The position numbers and the translations under genes are program-made. Of a stretch of 64,000 nucleotides of DNA, positions 45,211 through 54,953 are shown piece after piece. The notes beneath the pieces were generated by a model. The model ran no database searches, was not told the origin of the DNA, and saw only the letters and a program-made list of their open reading frames with translations. Source of the stretch: JALYOK01 sp963840785 (lineage in GTDB: Bacteria; Pseudomonadota; Gammaproteobacteria; Burkholderiales; JALYOK01); contig CAWJAF010000015.1 of NCBI GenBank assembly GCA_963840785.1, positions 186,001 to 250,000 of the forward strand. Direction: 5' to 3'. Positions within the stretch are counted from its first letter, which is position 1. Each line of letters begins with the position of its first letter.

Positions 45211-46221
45211 ATGCAAATCGGCCCCTATCTGCTGAAGAATAATATTGTCGTAGCGCCGATGGCCGGCGTGACTGATCGCCCCTTTCGTCAGCTTTGCAAG
45301 ATGATGGGCGCGGGCATGGCAGTCTCAGAAATGGTTGCGTCCAATTCATTATTGTGGGGATCTGAAAAAACCCTGCGCCGCGCCAATCACGACGGCGAAG
45401 TGGAACCTAAATCGGTGCAGATCGCCGGCGCCGATCCGGCGATGATGGCCGAGGCCGCGAAATACAATGTCGATAAAGGTGCGCAAATTATCGATATCAA
45501 CATGGGTTGCCCGGCAAAAAAAGTCTGTAATGTTATGGCCGGTTCGGCGTTACTGCGTGACGAGCCATTGGTCGGAAAAATTCTCGACGCCGTGGTCGGC
45601 GCGGTGAACGTGCCGGTGACGCTGAAGATCCGCACCGGCTGGGATAAGCAAAGTAAAAATGCCATCATGGTCGCGCGTATCGCCGAAAGCGCCGGCATTC
45701 AAGCGCTAGCGATGCATGGTCGTACGCGCGCTTGCGCCTATACCGGTGATGCCGAGTACGACACCATCGCCGCCGTAAAAACCTATATCAAAATTCCACT
45801 GATTGCCAACGGCGATATAACCACGCCGGAAAAAGCCAAGCACGTGCTCGACTACACCGGCGCCGACGCGGTGATGATAGGCCGCGCCGCGCAGGGCCGG
45901 CCGTGGATTTTTCGCGAGATCGAATATTTTTTACAGACCGGGACTCACCTACCCTTACCGAAAGTGCAGGAAATCCACCGCGTGATGATGAAACATTTGG
46001 ATGACTTGTATGGATTTTATGGTGAAGAAACCGGCGTTAAAGTTGCCCGTAAGCATATTGGCTGGTACACCAAAGGATTGGTCGGATCGGCTAACTTCCG
46101 CCACGGGCTGATGCAGCTGCAGACGAGTCACGAACAAATTCAAACAATCAACAATTTCTTTGGCGCACTTGCAGCAGAAAACGAGCGCCTGAGTTACGTC
46201 CCGGAAGAACTTGCCGCATGA
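45211..46221 (+). CDS. dusB: tRNA-dihydrouridine synthase B
   Basis: DusB reduces uridine at position 17 of tRNA, using FMN and NADPH. IVVAPMAGVTDRPFRQLCKM starts the TIM barrel; IIDINMGCPAKKVCNVMAGS has the catalytic Cys, and VTLKIRTGWDKQSKNA and LAMHGRTRACAYTGDAEYDT follow. 336 residues, normal length. The stop overlaps the fis start (ATGA), the classic dusB-fis operon in which Dus is the leader gene. Confidence 0.95.
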   Translation: MQIGPYLLKNNIVVAPMAGVTDRPFRQLCKMMGAGMAVSEMVASNSLLWGSEKTLRRANHDGEVEPKSVQIAGADPAMMAEAAKYNVDKGAQIIDINMGCPAKKVCNVMAGSALLRDEPLVGKILDAVVGAVNVPVTLKIRTGWDKQSKNAIMVARIAESAGIQALAMHGRTRACAYTGDAEYDTIAAVKTYIKIPLIANGDITTPEKAKHVLDYTGADAVMIGRAAQGRPWIFREIEYFLQTGTHLPLPKVQEIHRVMMKHLDDLYGFYGEETGVKVARKHIGWYTKGLVGSANFRHGLMQLQTSHEQIQTINNFFGALAAENERLSYVPEELAA

Positions 46222-46454
46222 AAAAAGAAAACGAAATCTCCGCCTGCGTGCGCAGGACGGTTAGCGACTATTTCAAACATTTGGACGGAGAAAAGCCCTG
46301 TGCGGTGTATGAGGCTGTATTAGAAAGCGTGGAACGGCCGCTGATCGAAGTTGTACTCGATCAAGCAGGCGGCAACCAAACTAAGGCGGCTGATATTTTA
46401 GGATTGAACCGCAATACGCTACGCAAAAAGATGTCGCAATACGGTATCGATTAA
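46218..46454 (+). CDS. fis: DNA-binding protein Fis
   Basis: Fis is a nucleoid protein that bends DNA and activates stable RNA promoters. The 78-residue product ends with the helix-turn-helix QAGGNQTKAADILGLNRNTL and RKKMSQYGID, essentially the canonical Fis C-terminus. It is shorter than the 98 residues of E. coli Fis at the N-terminus, as is usual in Betaproteobacteria. Translationally coupled to dusB. Confidence 0.95.
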   Translation: MKKENEISACVRRTVSDYFKHLDGEKPCAVYEAVLESVERPLIEVVLDQAGGNQTKAADILGLNRNTLRKKMSQYGID

Positions 46455-46478
46455 CGTCGCATTGGTGCATAAATTCTG

Positions 46479-48040
46479 ATGATCAAGATTCAACGTGCGC
46501 TGATTAGCGTTTCCGATAAAACTGGTATTCTCGCGCTTGCTCAAACCTTGCGCGAGCGTGGCGTCGAAATACTTTCCACCGGCGGCACGGCGAAAATGTT
46601 ACGCGAGGCTGGCGTTGCGGTGACTGAAGTATCCGACTACACCGGCTTTCCGGAAATGCTCGATGGCCGCGTGAAAACATTGCATCCGAAAATTCACAGC
46701 GGTATTCTCGGTCGACGCGAATTGCCGGAACACGTTGCGCAAATGAAAGCACAAGGTTTTCCGCCGATCGATCTAGTCGTCGTCAATCTTTATCCGTTTC
46801 GCGAAACTGTCGCGCGACCCAAGGTTGCGTTGGCCGATGCGATTGAGAACATCGACATCGGCGGCCCGGCGATGGTGCGTAGCGCGGCGAAAAATCACAC
46901 CAGCGTCGCGGTAGTGACGGATCCCGCAGACTACGCGAGCATTGCGAAAGAATTAATGCAACAAGACGGATTAAGCGATGCAACGCGCTTTCGCTTAGCC
47001 TGCAAAGCCTTCAGCCATACCGCGGAATACGACGGCGCGATCAGCAATTATTTAACGTCGTTGGATAGCGAATCAAAACCCGGCGAATTTCCAACACGAT
47101 TGAATTTGCAGTTCGAGCAAGTTCAAACATTGCGCTACGGCGAAAACCCGCATCAGCAAGCCGCGTTTTATCGCGATCTTAAGCCCGCACCTGGTACGCT
47201 CGCGAACTATCAACAACTGCAAGGCAAAGAACTTTCCTACAACAATATCGCCGACGCCGACGCGGCTTGGGAATGTGTGAAAAGTTTTTCGCACACTGCG
47301 TGTGTCATTATTAAACACGCCAATCCCTGCGGCGCCGCGACCGCCGATACGACCGCTAGACGCGTATCGCCATGCGTTCGCGACAGACCCGACCTCTGCG
47401 TTCGGCGGCATTATCGCGTTTAACCGCGAAGTGGATGCCACCACGGCAGAGGCAGTCACTAAGCAATTTTTGGAAGTGCTGATTGCGCCGAGCTATTCGC
47501 GCGCAGCGCTCGATCTGCTCAAACAAAAAACCAACGTGCGCGTACTCGCGGTGGAGTTCGCGTTAAGCCACCATCGCTGGGACATGAAACGCGTCGGCGG
47601 GGGATTGTTGTTGCAATCGCCAGATAGCGCGTTAGTGGAATCCCGCGACCTGAAAATTGTCAGCGAAAGGAAACCTAGTCCGGCCCAGTTGGACGATATG
47701 ATTTTCGCGTTTCGCGTCGCCAAGTTCGTGAAGTCCAATGCGATTGTGTTCTGCTCGACAAGGCCGAACATTGGGCATCGGCGCGGGGCAAATGAGCCGC
47801 GTCGATTCAACGAAATTGGCATCGATGAAAGCGCAACAGGCAGGATTGGAGTTGACGAATTCCGTTGCCGCATCAGATGCGTTTTTTCCCTTCCGCGATG
47901 GCTTGGATGTGATCGCACAAGCCGGCGCGACTGCGGTGATTCAACCCGGCGGCAGTGTGCGTGACGAAGAAGTCATTGCTGCCGCGAATGAGCACGGCAT
48001 CGTTATGGCGTTCACCGGTGTTCGGCATTTTCGCCATTGA
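46479..48040 (+). CDS. purH: Bifunctional AICAR transformylase / IMP cyclohydrolase (frameshifted)
   Basis: PurH performs the last two steps of IMP synthesis. The IMP cyclohydrolase domain starts KIQRALISVSDKTGILALAQ and has VEILSTGGTAKMLREAGVAV and GFPEMLDGRVKTLHPKIHSG. The transformylase domain has LRYGENPHQQAAFYRDLKPA, CVIIKHANPCGAA (catalytic Lys-His), then after a frame change near 47355 AYRHAFATDPTSAFGGIIAF, and after another near 47750 GIGAGQMSRVDSTKLA. The end IVMAFTGVRHFRH is the invariant C-terminus. About 520 residues, as expected. Followed by purD after 114 bases. Confidence 0.93.
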
Positions 48041-48154
48041 TATGGCGCTGCACCAGCCGATAGGCTGCGAGCCATTATTCATGCGGTGCTTCAGGCATGC
48101 ATGGCCACAATCGAACAGCAGAGCGGCTCACAGCACAGGCATTCCGGAAACGTT

Positions 48155-49426
48155 ATGAAGGTTCTGGTCATTGGTTCTGGCGGTCGAGAACACGCCATCG
48201 CGTGGAAACTGCTACAGAGCAAACGCGTTTCGCGAATCTACGTTGCGCCCGGGAACGCAGGAACCGCGCGGGAGCCCGGCATCGAAAATGTCGACATCAC
48301 CGATATCCCAGCGCTAGTCGAATTTGCGCGCAATAAAGAAATTGGGCTCACGGTTGTCGGCCCGGAAGTGCCACTCGCCGCCGGTGTTGTCGATGCGTTT
48401 CGTGATGCGAAGTTGCGAATTTTCGGGCCGACGCGCGCTGCCGCGCAGTTAGAAAGTTCGAAGGATTACGCTAAACGTTTTATGCAGCGCCATCACATTC
48501 CGACGGCGAATTCGGAAACCTCATCGGATATTGCTGAAGCACACGCCTATATCGATCGCTTCGGCGCGCCGATTGTGATCAAGGCCGACGGCCTTGCGGC
48601 GGGAAAAGGTGTCGTCGTCGCAATGACAATCGACGAAGCGCATCGCGCGGTTGATTTTATGCTCGCCGACAATAAGCTCGGCGCGGCGGGCGCGCGAGTG
48701 GTGATCGAAGAATTTTTGGTCGGTGAAGAAGCAAGTTTTATCGTCATGGTTGATGGCGAACATATTTTGCCGCTTGCCACCAGTCAGGATCACAAGCGCT
48801 TGCTGGATGGCGATCAAGGCCCCAATACCGGTGGCATGGGCGCCTATTCACCGGCGCCGATCGTGACGCCAGCGCTTCATGCAAAAGTCATGCGCGAAGT
48901 GATTCGCCCGACGGTGCGCGGCATGAAAAACGAAGGCATCACCTATACCGGTTTTCTCTATGCCGGCCTCATGATCGACCAGGCCGGCAATATGAAAGTG
49001 TTGGAATTTAACTGCCGCCTTGGCGATCCGGAAACGCAGCCGATTATGATGCGGCTGAAAAGCGACTTAGCAACGTTGCTCGATCACGCAGTGGACGGCA
49101 CGCTGGATCAAATCGAAGCCGATTGGGATGGCCGCATCGCCGTGGGTGTGGTGTTAGCGGCGGCGGGTTATCCGGAATCGCCGCGCAAAGGCGATCTCAT
49201 CAACGGTTTGCCGGCGAATAGCCCAGATCGCGTAGTGTTTCATGCCGGAACGACGCTGCGTGATAACGACGTACTGACGTCCGGTGGCCGCGTGCTGTGT
49301 GTGACGGCGCTCGGCGACAACATGAAGCTTGCGCAACAGCGCGCCTACACGTTGGCTGCTGGCATCCAATTTGATGGCATGCAAATGCGCCACGACATCG
49401 GCCATCGTGCCCTCGCCGGCAAATAA
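48155..49426 (+). CDS. purD: Phosphoribosylamine-glycine ligase
   Basis: PurD makes glycinamide ribonucleotide from phosphoribosylamine, glycine and ATP. The Met at 48155 gives MKVLVIGSGGREHAIAWKLL, the family start; KADGLAAGKGVVVAMTIDEA and LDGDQGPNTGGMGAYSPAPI are the ATP-grasp motifs, and KVLEFNCRLGDPETQPIMMR holds the metal ligands. 423 residues, intact. Its stop overlaps the next ATG by one base. Confidence 0.96.
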   Translation: MKVLVIGSGGREHAIAWKLLQSKRVSRIYVAPGNAGTAREPGIENVDITDIPALVEFARNKEIGLTVVGPEVPLAAGVVDAFRDAKLRIFGPTRAAAQLESSKDYAKRFMQRHHIPTANSETSSDIAEAHAYIDRFGAPIVIKADGLAAGKGVVVAMTIDEAHRAVDFMLADNKLGAAGARVVIEEFLVGEEASFIVMVDGEHILPLATSQDHKRLLDGDQGPNTGGMGAYSPAPIVTPALHAKVMREVIRPTVRGMKNEGITYTGFLYAGLMIDQAGNMKVLEFNCRLGDPETQPIMMRLKSDLATLLDHAVDGTLDQIEADWDGRIAVGVVLAAAGYPESPRKGDLINGLPANSPDRVVFHAGTTLRDNDVLTSGGRVLCVTALGDNMKLAQQRAYTLAAGIQFDGMQMRHDIGHRALAGK

Positions 49427-49983
49427 TGCATGGCTTAACAGTCGCGCGAGTGCGGCGCGTGCGCGTACATTTGCGCCGTGGCGGCATTATCGCCTACGCG
49501 ACGGAATCTTGCTTCGGCTTGGGCTGCGATCCCGAAAATGAACGTGCATTGCGAAAACTGCTGCGCATCAAACGCCGACCAAAGTCCAAAGGACTTATCG
49601 TCGTTGCCGATCAAATACAGCGTTTTTCCTCGTTGATTTGCGCCATCGACAATGAAGCGATGAAACGTATGCAAGCGACATGGCCGGGACCGCACACCTG
49701 GTTAGTGCCTGCCAATGTGCGCACGAAACATGCTTTGCGCGGTCAGCACGTAGCGCTTGCCGTGCGGGTGCCTGCGCACCTCGATGCGAAAAATCTATGC
49801 GCTCGTCTGGGAACACCACTGGTATCAACCAGCGCAAATCGCGCCGGACAACGGCCGGTTAGGACAACACGCGAATGTTTGCGCCGGTTGGGACGAAATG
49901 TCATGGTGATTCCCGGAAAAATCGGCGCGCGAAAAAATCCGTCGACGATCCAAGATCTTCGCACCGGAAAGATTTTCCGATGA
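49426..49983 (+). CDS. tsaC: Threonylcarbamoyl-AMP synthase (YrdC/TsaC type)
   Basis: TsaC forms threonylcarbamoyl-AMP for the t6A37 modification of tRNA. The 185-residue protein has the YrdC core: RRGGIIAYATESCFGLGCDP, LLRIKRRPKSKGLIVVADQI (the KRxxxK nucleotide motif), TWPGPHTWLVPA, and GTPLVSTSANRAGQ. The short TsaC length without the Sua5 domain fits proteobacteria. It overlaps purD by one base and hemF by four, in an operon order common in this group. Confidence 0.93.
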   Translation: MHGLTVARVRRVRVHLRRGGIIAYATESCFGLGCDPENERALRKLLRIKRRPKSKGLIVVADQIQRFSSLICAIDNEAMKRMQATWPGPHTWLVPANVRTKHALRGQHVALAVRVPAHLDAKNLCARLGTPLVSTSANRAGQRPVRTTRECLRRLGRNVMVIPGKIGARKNPSTIQDLRTGKIFR

Positions 49984-50876
49984 TTGCAGCGCGGGCAAAA
50001 GAATTCTACGTCGGGCTACAAAATCGGATAGTTGCCGCGCTGGAAAACATCGAAGGTAAACCATTTCGTCGCGATAGTTGGGATCGTTCCGAGGGCGGCG
50101 GTGGGGTAAGTTGTTTGACGGAAGACGGAACAATTTTTGAGCGCGCAGTCGTTAGTTTCTCACACGTCTTCGGTAAGCAACTCCCGCCATCTGCAAGTGC
50201 TTCGCGACCGGAATTAGCCGGGCGCGGCTTCGAAGCGATGGGGGTTTCGTTGGTGTTGCATCCGCGCAATCCTTACGCGCCGACCGTGCATATGAATGTT
50301 CGATTTTTCATTGCGACGCACGAATCGGAAGCGCCGGTCTGGTGGTTCGGCGGCGGGATGGATCTCACTCCCTATTACGGTTTTGACGAGGATGCAAGGC
50401 ATTTTCATCAAACCTGCAAAGATGCACTGGCGCCGTTCGGCGACACTTTTCATCCGCGCTTTAAGAAATGGTGCGACGAGTATTTTTACCTCAAGCATCG
50501 CAAAGAGCCGCGCGGCATCGGTGGGATTTTCTTCGATGATTTGAACGAACGGGATTTTGATTTCAGTTTCGCGTTGATGCAAAGCGTCGGCGATCATTTT
50601 CTATCGGCCTATGCGCCGATTTTAGAGCGCCGAATAAATACGCCATACGGCGAGCGCGAGCGCTCATTCCAAGCCTACCGCCGCGGACGCTATGTGGAAT
50701 TTAATTTAGTCTACGACCGCGGCACCCTATTTGGGCTGCAATCTCAAGGCCGGACGGAATCGATTTTGATGTCACTACCGCCAGTCGTAACCTGGCGCTA
50801 TGATTGGTCGCCTGAACCGAGCTCCGAAGAAGCTCGGCTTTACAAAGAATATTTGGCAGGAAAAGACTGGGTCTAG
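49980..50876 (+). CDS. hemF: Oxygen-dependent coproporphyrinogen III oxidase
   Basis: HemF converts coproporphyrinogen III to protoporphyrinogen IX with oxygen in haem synthesis. The Met at 49980, overlapping the tsaC stop, gives IAARAKEFYVGLQNRIVAAL; GGGVSCLTEDGTIFERAVV, MGVSLVLHPRNPYAPTVHMN, WWFGGGMDLTPYYGFDEDAR and KKWCDEYFYLKHRKEPRGIG are the conserved blocks. 298 residues, normal. Intact. Confidence 0.96.
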   Translation: MIAARAKEFYVGLQNRIVAALENIEGKPFRRDSWDRSEGGGGVSCLTEDGTIFERAVVSFSHVFGKQLPPSASASRPELAGRGFEAMGVSLVLHPRNPYAPTVHMNVRFFIATHESEAPVWWFGGGMDLTPYYGFDEDARHFHQTCKDALAPFGDTFHPRFKKWCDEYFYLKHRKEPRGIGGIFFDDLNERDFDFSFALMQSVGDHFLSAYAPILERRINTPYGERERSFQAYRRGRYVEFNLVYDRGTLFGLQSQGRTESILMSLPPVVTWRYDWSPEPSSEEARLYKEYLAGKDWV

Positions 50877-50915
50877 CGCTGCGTAGCGTTTGACCAGTAG
50901 GAAGCGTTTACAGAG

Positions 50916-51179
50916 CTACTTTTTCCGACGTACGAGCGCCATACCTGCAGCGCCTATGGCAAACAGAATCAATGTTGCCGGAACCGGTAAGTCTTGGGAT
51001 CCGCCACCACCACCATCGCCCACACCGTCGAGGTCTCCGACAGGCTGAGAAATTTTGAGCGGTTCGGCTGCTTTCATCCATTTCGGGCTAAGCGGCAGGG
51101 CTGAGGCCTCAAAAGCAAAACCAAACACTATAGTTACTAACATTGCCCTCAACGAGAGCGGGGTTGCGCGCTTCAACAT
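50916..51179 (-). CDS. Small PEP-CTERM-like sorted protein
   Basis: The 87-residue protein has a signal peptide (MLKRATPLSLRAMLVTIVFG, cleavage after EASA) and ends with LPVPATLILFAIGAAGMALV and RRKK: a Pro-containing motif, hydrophobic helix and basic tail. That is the layout of PEP-CTERM signals processed by exosortase, with VPAT in place of the usual PEPAT. A Gly tract (GDGGGGGS) lies before it. It is convergent with hemF. No exosortase gene is in the window. Confidence 0.65.
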   Translation of the reverse strand: MLKRATPLSLRAMLVTIVFGFAFEASALPLSPKWMKAAEPLKISQPVGDLDGVGDGGGGGSQDLPVPATLILFAIGAAGMALVRRKK

Positions 51180-51554
51180 TTTATTGTCCTTTCTATGTCC
51201 TATCACGTAATTCTAACGATTACGTCGAGCAGGTAATTTCAAATTTATATTTTTTGATTCTGAACCAATTAATAAGTTCACCCGCCAGCCACTGCAAATA
51301 ATACTACCTTTATATTATTTCTTTGTTACTACACCACAAATTATAACTCAATCCACAATGGCGAATTGCTTAGACCTGTTATTTTTATATCGTACAACAA
51401 ACAAAAGCAATTAATGTGCCGATCAGACCAAAAACTTATTAACTACATGAAAATTATACGTAAATCAAATTCGGCCTAATTCATTACCCGGATGTGACCT
51501 GACCAACTGTAAAATTTTTCGACAGTTTAAGATCAGTAAATCGCGTACCTCCTA
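51180..51554. other. AT-rich intergenic region
   Basis: About 375 bases, markedly richer in A and T than the surroundings, between the PEP-CTERM-like gene and the barrel gene. It contains TATAAT-like and TATATT-like stretches but no supported gene, terminator or repeat. It must hold the promoter of the PEP-CTERM-like gene. Confidence 0.5.
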
Positions 51555-52355
51555 TTAAAACATCACGCGGCCAGTGATATTCATGCCGAAGGCATTGGTA
51601 TCGCTTGAGGGTTCCAAAATACCATTTTTCGGCGCACTCGCGCCCAACTCCTGCCGTTCGTAGTAAGGCTCGAAGGCCACGCCAAAGCGTTGACCGAACG
51701 ACCAAAGCATCGGCAACGCTACCCGATAACCCGTTCGAGAACCAAGTTCAAGCGTGGTTTCCGGCGTAATACGCACATCCACTTTTGCGTCAATTGGCCG
51801 AATCAGTCGGAAGTCGGCGCCGAAACGAAATCGTTCACTTTTGCGCCAACCCAGTTCCAAGCCAGCCGCCGCGTACATCCATCGATAGTCTTCGCGCAAT
51901 CCGCGAACGCCGTTGCTGGGCAAAATATCCCGTCGCCAAAACCGGTAACCGACTGCGCCATAAGGCGTAAGCGTAAATGATGCATCCGACCCGAACTCAT
52001 AGCCAACCGATGCCATTGCGTTCAGGATTAAGGTATCTGTTTGAGTTTGGTGTGGCCGAAATGCTGACGTGGCGCCATCATAGTCAACCTCACCACCATG
52101 AGCCGATCCGCTGAATCCGATGCGCCATGAAGCAGGGGAAAATTTCAGCGCGGCATTGATGCCCGGTAACACACCCGTTTCCTTATTTCGTAGGCGTTCG
52201 TCGTCGGGGAATTCGGCGTAGCGAAAGGAAAGCAGCGAGAGACCAACACCTACGGAATTTAGTTCTTCGCCGCACACCGCTCCCGACAGTAAGATCAGAA
52301 GGGATTGGGCGGCGACAAAATATCGCCGCCGCCCACGAGTTCGATCACAATTCAC
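51555..52355 (-). CDS. Outer-membrane beta-barrel protein
   Basis: The GTG start at 52355 gives a signal sequence (RRRYFVAAQSLLILLSGAVC) and a mature protein made of alternating strands: VGLSLLSFRYAEFPDDE, WRIGFSGSAHGGEVDYDGAT, LTPYGAVGYRFWRRDILPSN, YAAAGLELGWRKSERFRFGA. The final strand FGMNITGRVMF ends in Phe, the BAM-recognition signature. About 266 residues, probably an 8-12-strand porin-like barrel. A longer start overlapping the upstream lipoprotein is possible but adds a segment without signal character. Confidence 0.7.
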   Translation of the reverse strand: MNCDRTRGRRRYFVAAQSLLILLSGAVCGEELNSVGVGLSLLSFRYAEFPDDERLRNKETGVLPGINAALKFSPASWRIGFSGSAHGGEVDYDGATSAFRPHQTQTDTLILNAMASVGYEFGSDASFTLTPYGAVGYRFWRRDILPSNGVRGLREDYRWMYAAAGLELGWRKSERFRFGADFRLIRPIDAKVDVRITPETTLELGSRTGYRVALPMLWSFGQRFGVAFEPYYERQELGASAPKNGILEPSSDTNAFGMNITGRVMF

Positions 52356-52377
52356 TACGTAACCGGGATTGAAAAGC

Positions 52378-53493
52378 TTATTTGCAACCGCCGGGAAGTC
52401 CTTGGAATAGGTCATTCCAAGTTTGCGGACCGCAAGGGGTTGTACCGTTTATCGTGATAGTTGCTTTACCACCGACGGCCGCTACGATGTCTAGGTTGGT
52501 GCCGCCGGCGCCCTCGATATGAACCTTGCCGGAACTGGGGAAACCGCCTTCAACATCGCTGTCGCCAATGAGATCTTCCTCGACACTTATATTTACATAA
52601 CCAAGCGCGCTGCTGGCAACCTCTCCTCGGGTCACAGTCTTCAGAATCGCATAGGCGTTATTACTAGCCGGCGTCGTTCCGCAACCCTGTTGGTCGTCCG
52701 TGTACTTGATCGTCGCGCTGCGCAGACGCTCGGTCTCATTGCCGGTCTTAGTCGTCAATCCGGCACTATCAACCGTCGTTAGCGTAATCGTTTTCGGCGT
52801 CCCCTCGACCACAGAAATCACAATATTGCCGTTAATCGTGGAAGAACCTCGTGTACCGGCAACGACCAAATTCGTATAAGTTAGCTGCGTGGTGTAGTCC
52901 GCCCCGGAAACCCCAGTTATTAACGTTTCTACTCGGCCATTCAAGGTCAAATTATTCGGTCGTTCGGACAGTTGCACACAGTTTTGTGCTTCTTGCTGCA
53001 GATCCAATTTACAACCGCTATAGTCGATCGTCAGTTTATCGCCGACAACTCGGGTAGTCAGTTCTTCGTCAGAATCAATATAAGTCTTTGTTTTCGTACC
53101 GTCGGCGGCAGTTGCACCGCAGTTTGAGGCTCCGTTTTGTGGCGCCGCGCCGATCGGCAAAACCGCACTAACCATTTCGCTCGACTTTACCTTACTGATC
53201 TCAACCAGCTGCATGCGTGACATGTTCATCACGTTGACCGAGTTACGTGGCGTCTCACCTACGGCCGCTGCGGGAAACCCCTCGTTGTAGTTCGGTGAAT
53301 CGGCGACGATTAAATTACTGCGAACCGCTAGGCCAGCGACTTCGCCGAAGTTGGCATTGGTAATGCTAGTTTGAGTATTGATGTCAACGCTGCCGCCACC
53401 CCCGTCGCCGCCGCCTCCTCCACCGCCACCACCACAAGCAGAGAGAAAAGAAGTTATTGCAATTGTAATTATCGAGAGCGCGCTACGGGTCAT
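52378..53493 (-). CDS. Glycine-tract lipoprotein
   Basis: The Met at 53493, with AAAGGA eight bases upstream, gives TRSALSIITIAITSFLSAC followed by nine glycines: an LSAC lipobox and a poly-Gly spacer. The mature part of about 350 residues is rich in Thr, Asn and short strands (TQLTYTNLVVAGTRGSSTIN, TITLTTVDSAGLTTKTGNET) with several cysteines. I do not recognise a family; the poly-Gly type of lipoprotein is common in Beta- and Gammaproteobacteria. It is followed by the barrel gene after 22 bases; a shared transcript is likely. Confidence 0.7.
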   Translation of the reverse strand: MTRSALSIITIAITSFLSACGGGGGGGGGDGGGGSVDINTQTSITNANFGEVAGLAVRSNLIVADSPNYNEGFPAAAVGETPRNSVNVMNMSRMQLVEISKVKSSEMVSAVLPIGAAPQNGASNCGATAADGTKTKTYIDSDEELTTRVVGDKLTIDYSGCKLDLQQEAQNCVQLSERPNNLTLNGRVETLITGVSGADYTTQLTYTNLVVAGTRGSSTINGNIVISVVEGTPKTITLTTVDSAGLTTKTGNETERLRSATIKYTDDQQGCGTTPASNNAYAILKTVTRGEVASSALGYVNISVEEDLIGDSDVEGGFPSSGKVHIEGAGGTNLDIVAAVGGKATITINGTTPCGPQTWNDLFQGLPGGCK

Positions 53494-53756
53494 TTTTAGT
53501 CCTTTCATTAGGATGAGATTGATCAGTTACCTTGGCCTAAATCTGAGCGCCATTAAACCAGCCAAACTCCAACAATTTTAATTATTTATGCCGCCAACAT
53601 TGGGCGTCAAACAACGTTAACGGCTAAGGTGATATTTGGTTACAACTGTAACAATTTTCACGGGTATGCGTTGTATTCTGTGCATCATGGCACATTTGCC
53701 ATTCTAGGTCACGCTGCAAAGATAGCAAAATGACACTTAACCAACAGAGGTGAACT

Positions 53757-54443
53757 ATGTTCCGTTTAGCATTTATGTTGCTGTGCCCCCTCTTCATTTG
53801 CTCCGCCGAGGCCGGAATTCTCGATCAATTCACATCAACGGATATGACCACGGGCTTGAAAGATTCCCTGCAACAAGGCGCCATTGCTGCCGTGTCAAAG
53901 CTCGGTCAGGAAAACGGATTTTTTTCTAACGACAAAGTAAAAATTCCGTTGCCTAAGGCGATGAAGCAGGCCGAAAAAATGATGCGAGCCTTCGGCATGA
54001 AAAAACAGGCCGATGATTTGGTTTTGTCGATGAATCGTGCCGCCGAAGCTGCGGTGCCGGAAGCGAAAGCGCTTTTCGTCGGCGCGATAAAGTCGATGAA
54101 AGCCGACGATGTGAAGGGCATTTTCAGCGGCGGCGAAGATTCAGCCACACAATATTTTCGCAAAGCGACAGAAGAGCCGCTGCGCGGACGATTCTTGCCG
54201 ATCGTATTGAAAGCCATCGAAAAAGTCGGTTTAGCACAAAAATATAATGCTGTTGCCGGCAAAGCCTCGAAACTCGGGCTAGTCAAAGAGAATGAAGCGA
54301 ACGTGGAAAATTACGTCACGCAAAAAGCGCTCGACGGTTTGTTTGTGATGATGGCGGACGAAGAAAAAGCCATTCGCGCCAATCCGGTGAAAGCCAGCAC
54401 CGAGATCGCGAAGAAAATATTTGACGTACTGCGAAAAAACTAG
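53757..54443 (+). CDS. DUF4197-family exported protein
   Basis: The 228-residue protein has a signal peptide (FRLAFMLLCPLFICSAEAG) and a helical mature part: GLKDSLQQGAIAAVSKLGQE, KIPLPKAMKQAEKMMRAFGM, FVGAIKSMKADDVKGIFSGG and VENYVTQKALDGLFVMMADE. These blocks are diagnostic of DUF4197, periplasmic proteins of unknown function in proteobacteria. GAGGTGA precedes the start. Intact. Confidence 0.88.
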   Translation: MFRLAFMLLCPLFICSAEAGILDQFTSTDMTTGLKDSLQQGAIAAVSKLGQENGFFSNDKVKIPLPKAMKQAEKMMRAFGMKKQADDLVLSMNRAAEAAVPEAKALFVGAIKSMKADDVKGIFSGGEDSATQYFRKATEEPLRGRFLPIVLKAIEKVGLAQKYNAVAGKASKLGLVKENEANVENYVTQKALDGLFVMMADEEKAIRANPVKASTEIAKKIFDVLRKN

Positions 54444-54444
54444 G

Positions 54445-54540
54445 CGCCTGAAGAACGTCATGGATACGGGGTGACCTGGGGCCAGTCACTCTTCTCGCAT
54501 AATTGCCCACGAGGCAAGCTGGGAGCGGCTCATGGCGTGA
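54445..54540. repeat. Dispersed repeat, family C copy
   Basis: GCGCCTGAAGAACGTCATGG at the left and GAGGCAAGCTGGGAGCGGCT at the right match the ends of the 60435-60509 element (CTGAAGAGCCGCATG and AGGCAAGCTGGATGCGGCTC). It follows the DUF4197 gene. Confidence 0.5.
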
Positions 54541-54603
54541 CAATTAGCTGCTTTTATACCGCAGCGATTAAGATTGTTCGGCGTTGCGTTATTTGGAGAC
54601 AAA

Positions 54604-54925
54604 CATGTGATTCCTTTCGCGCCTCGATTCAAAACTGATCTCTATTTCTGCCGTCGCGCTAGTGATGGTGGCAGCGCTTACCAGCGACGCGATTCTCGAC
54701 CTGATCGAGCTACGGCGATTGGCGCGAATTCAAACGCGCGACGCGCGACAAGCTACACCGAACGCGGATTTCGACATCGCGCTCGTTCGTGCCGCCGGTG
54801 AGGCAGCATCCTATGCGACCACTCAAAATCCGGCGTATCTCGAGGAAGCGACTGAAGCCATCGAAAAAGCAGAGACCGCGATTCTCGGCTTACAAGAGAC
54901 TCATAATCCTATTTCCCTTAGTTGA
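54604..54925 (+). pseudogene. Membrane-anchored signalling-protein fragment
   Basis: An open frame without a proper start codon reads FLSRLDSKLISISAVALVMV, a typical start of a membrane-anchored receptor, then AALTSDAILDLIEL and a helical segment, RAAGEAASYATTQNPAYLEE and EATEAIEKAETAILGLQETH, resembling a four-helix sensor domain. It ends after about 105 residues, 28 bases before a LuxR-type HTH protein. Probably a broken receptor, or the N-terminal half of one protein with the HTH. Confidence 0.4.
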
Positions 54926-54953
54926 CCGAGGGGAAACCGAGGGAAATCGGATT

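Noticed and set aside
46479..48040. Programmed frameshifting or recoding in purH
   Set aside because: There is no slippery heptamer with a downstream structure at either break, and many unrelated genes in the window show the same kind of shift.
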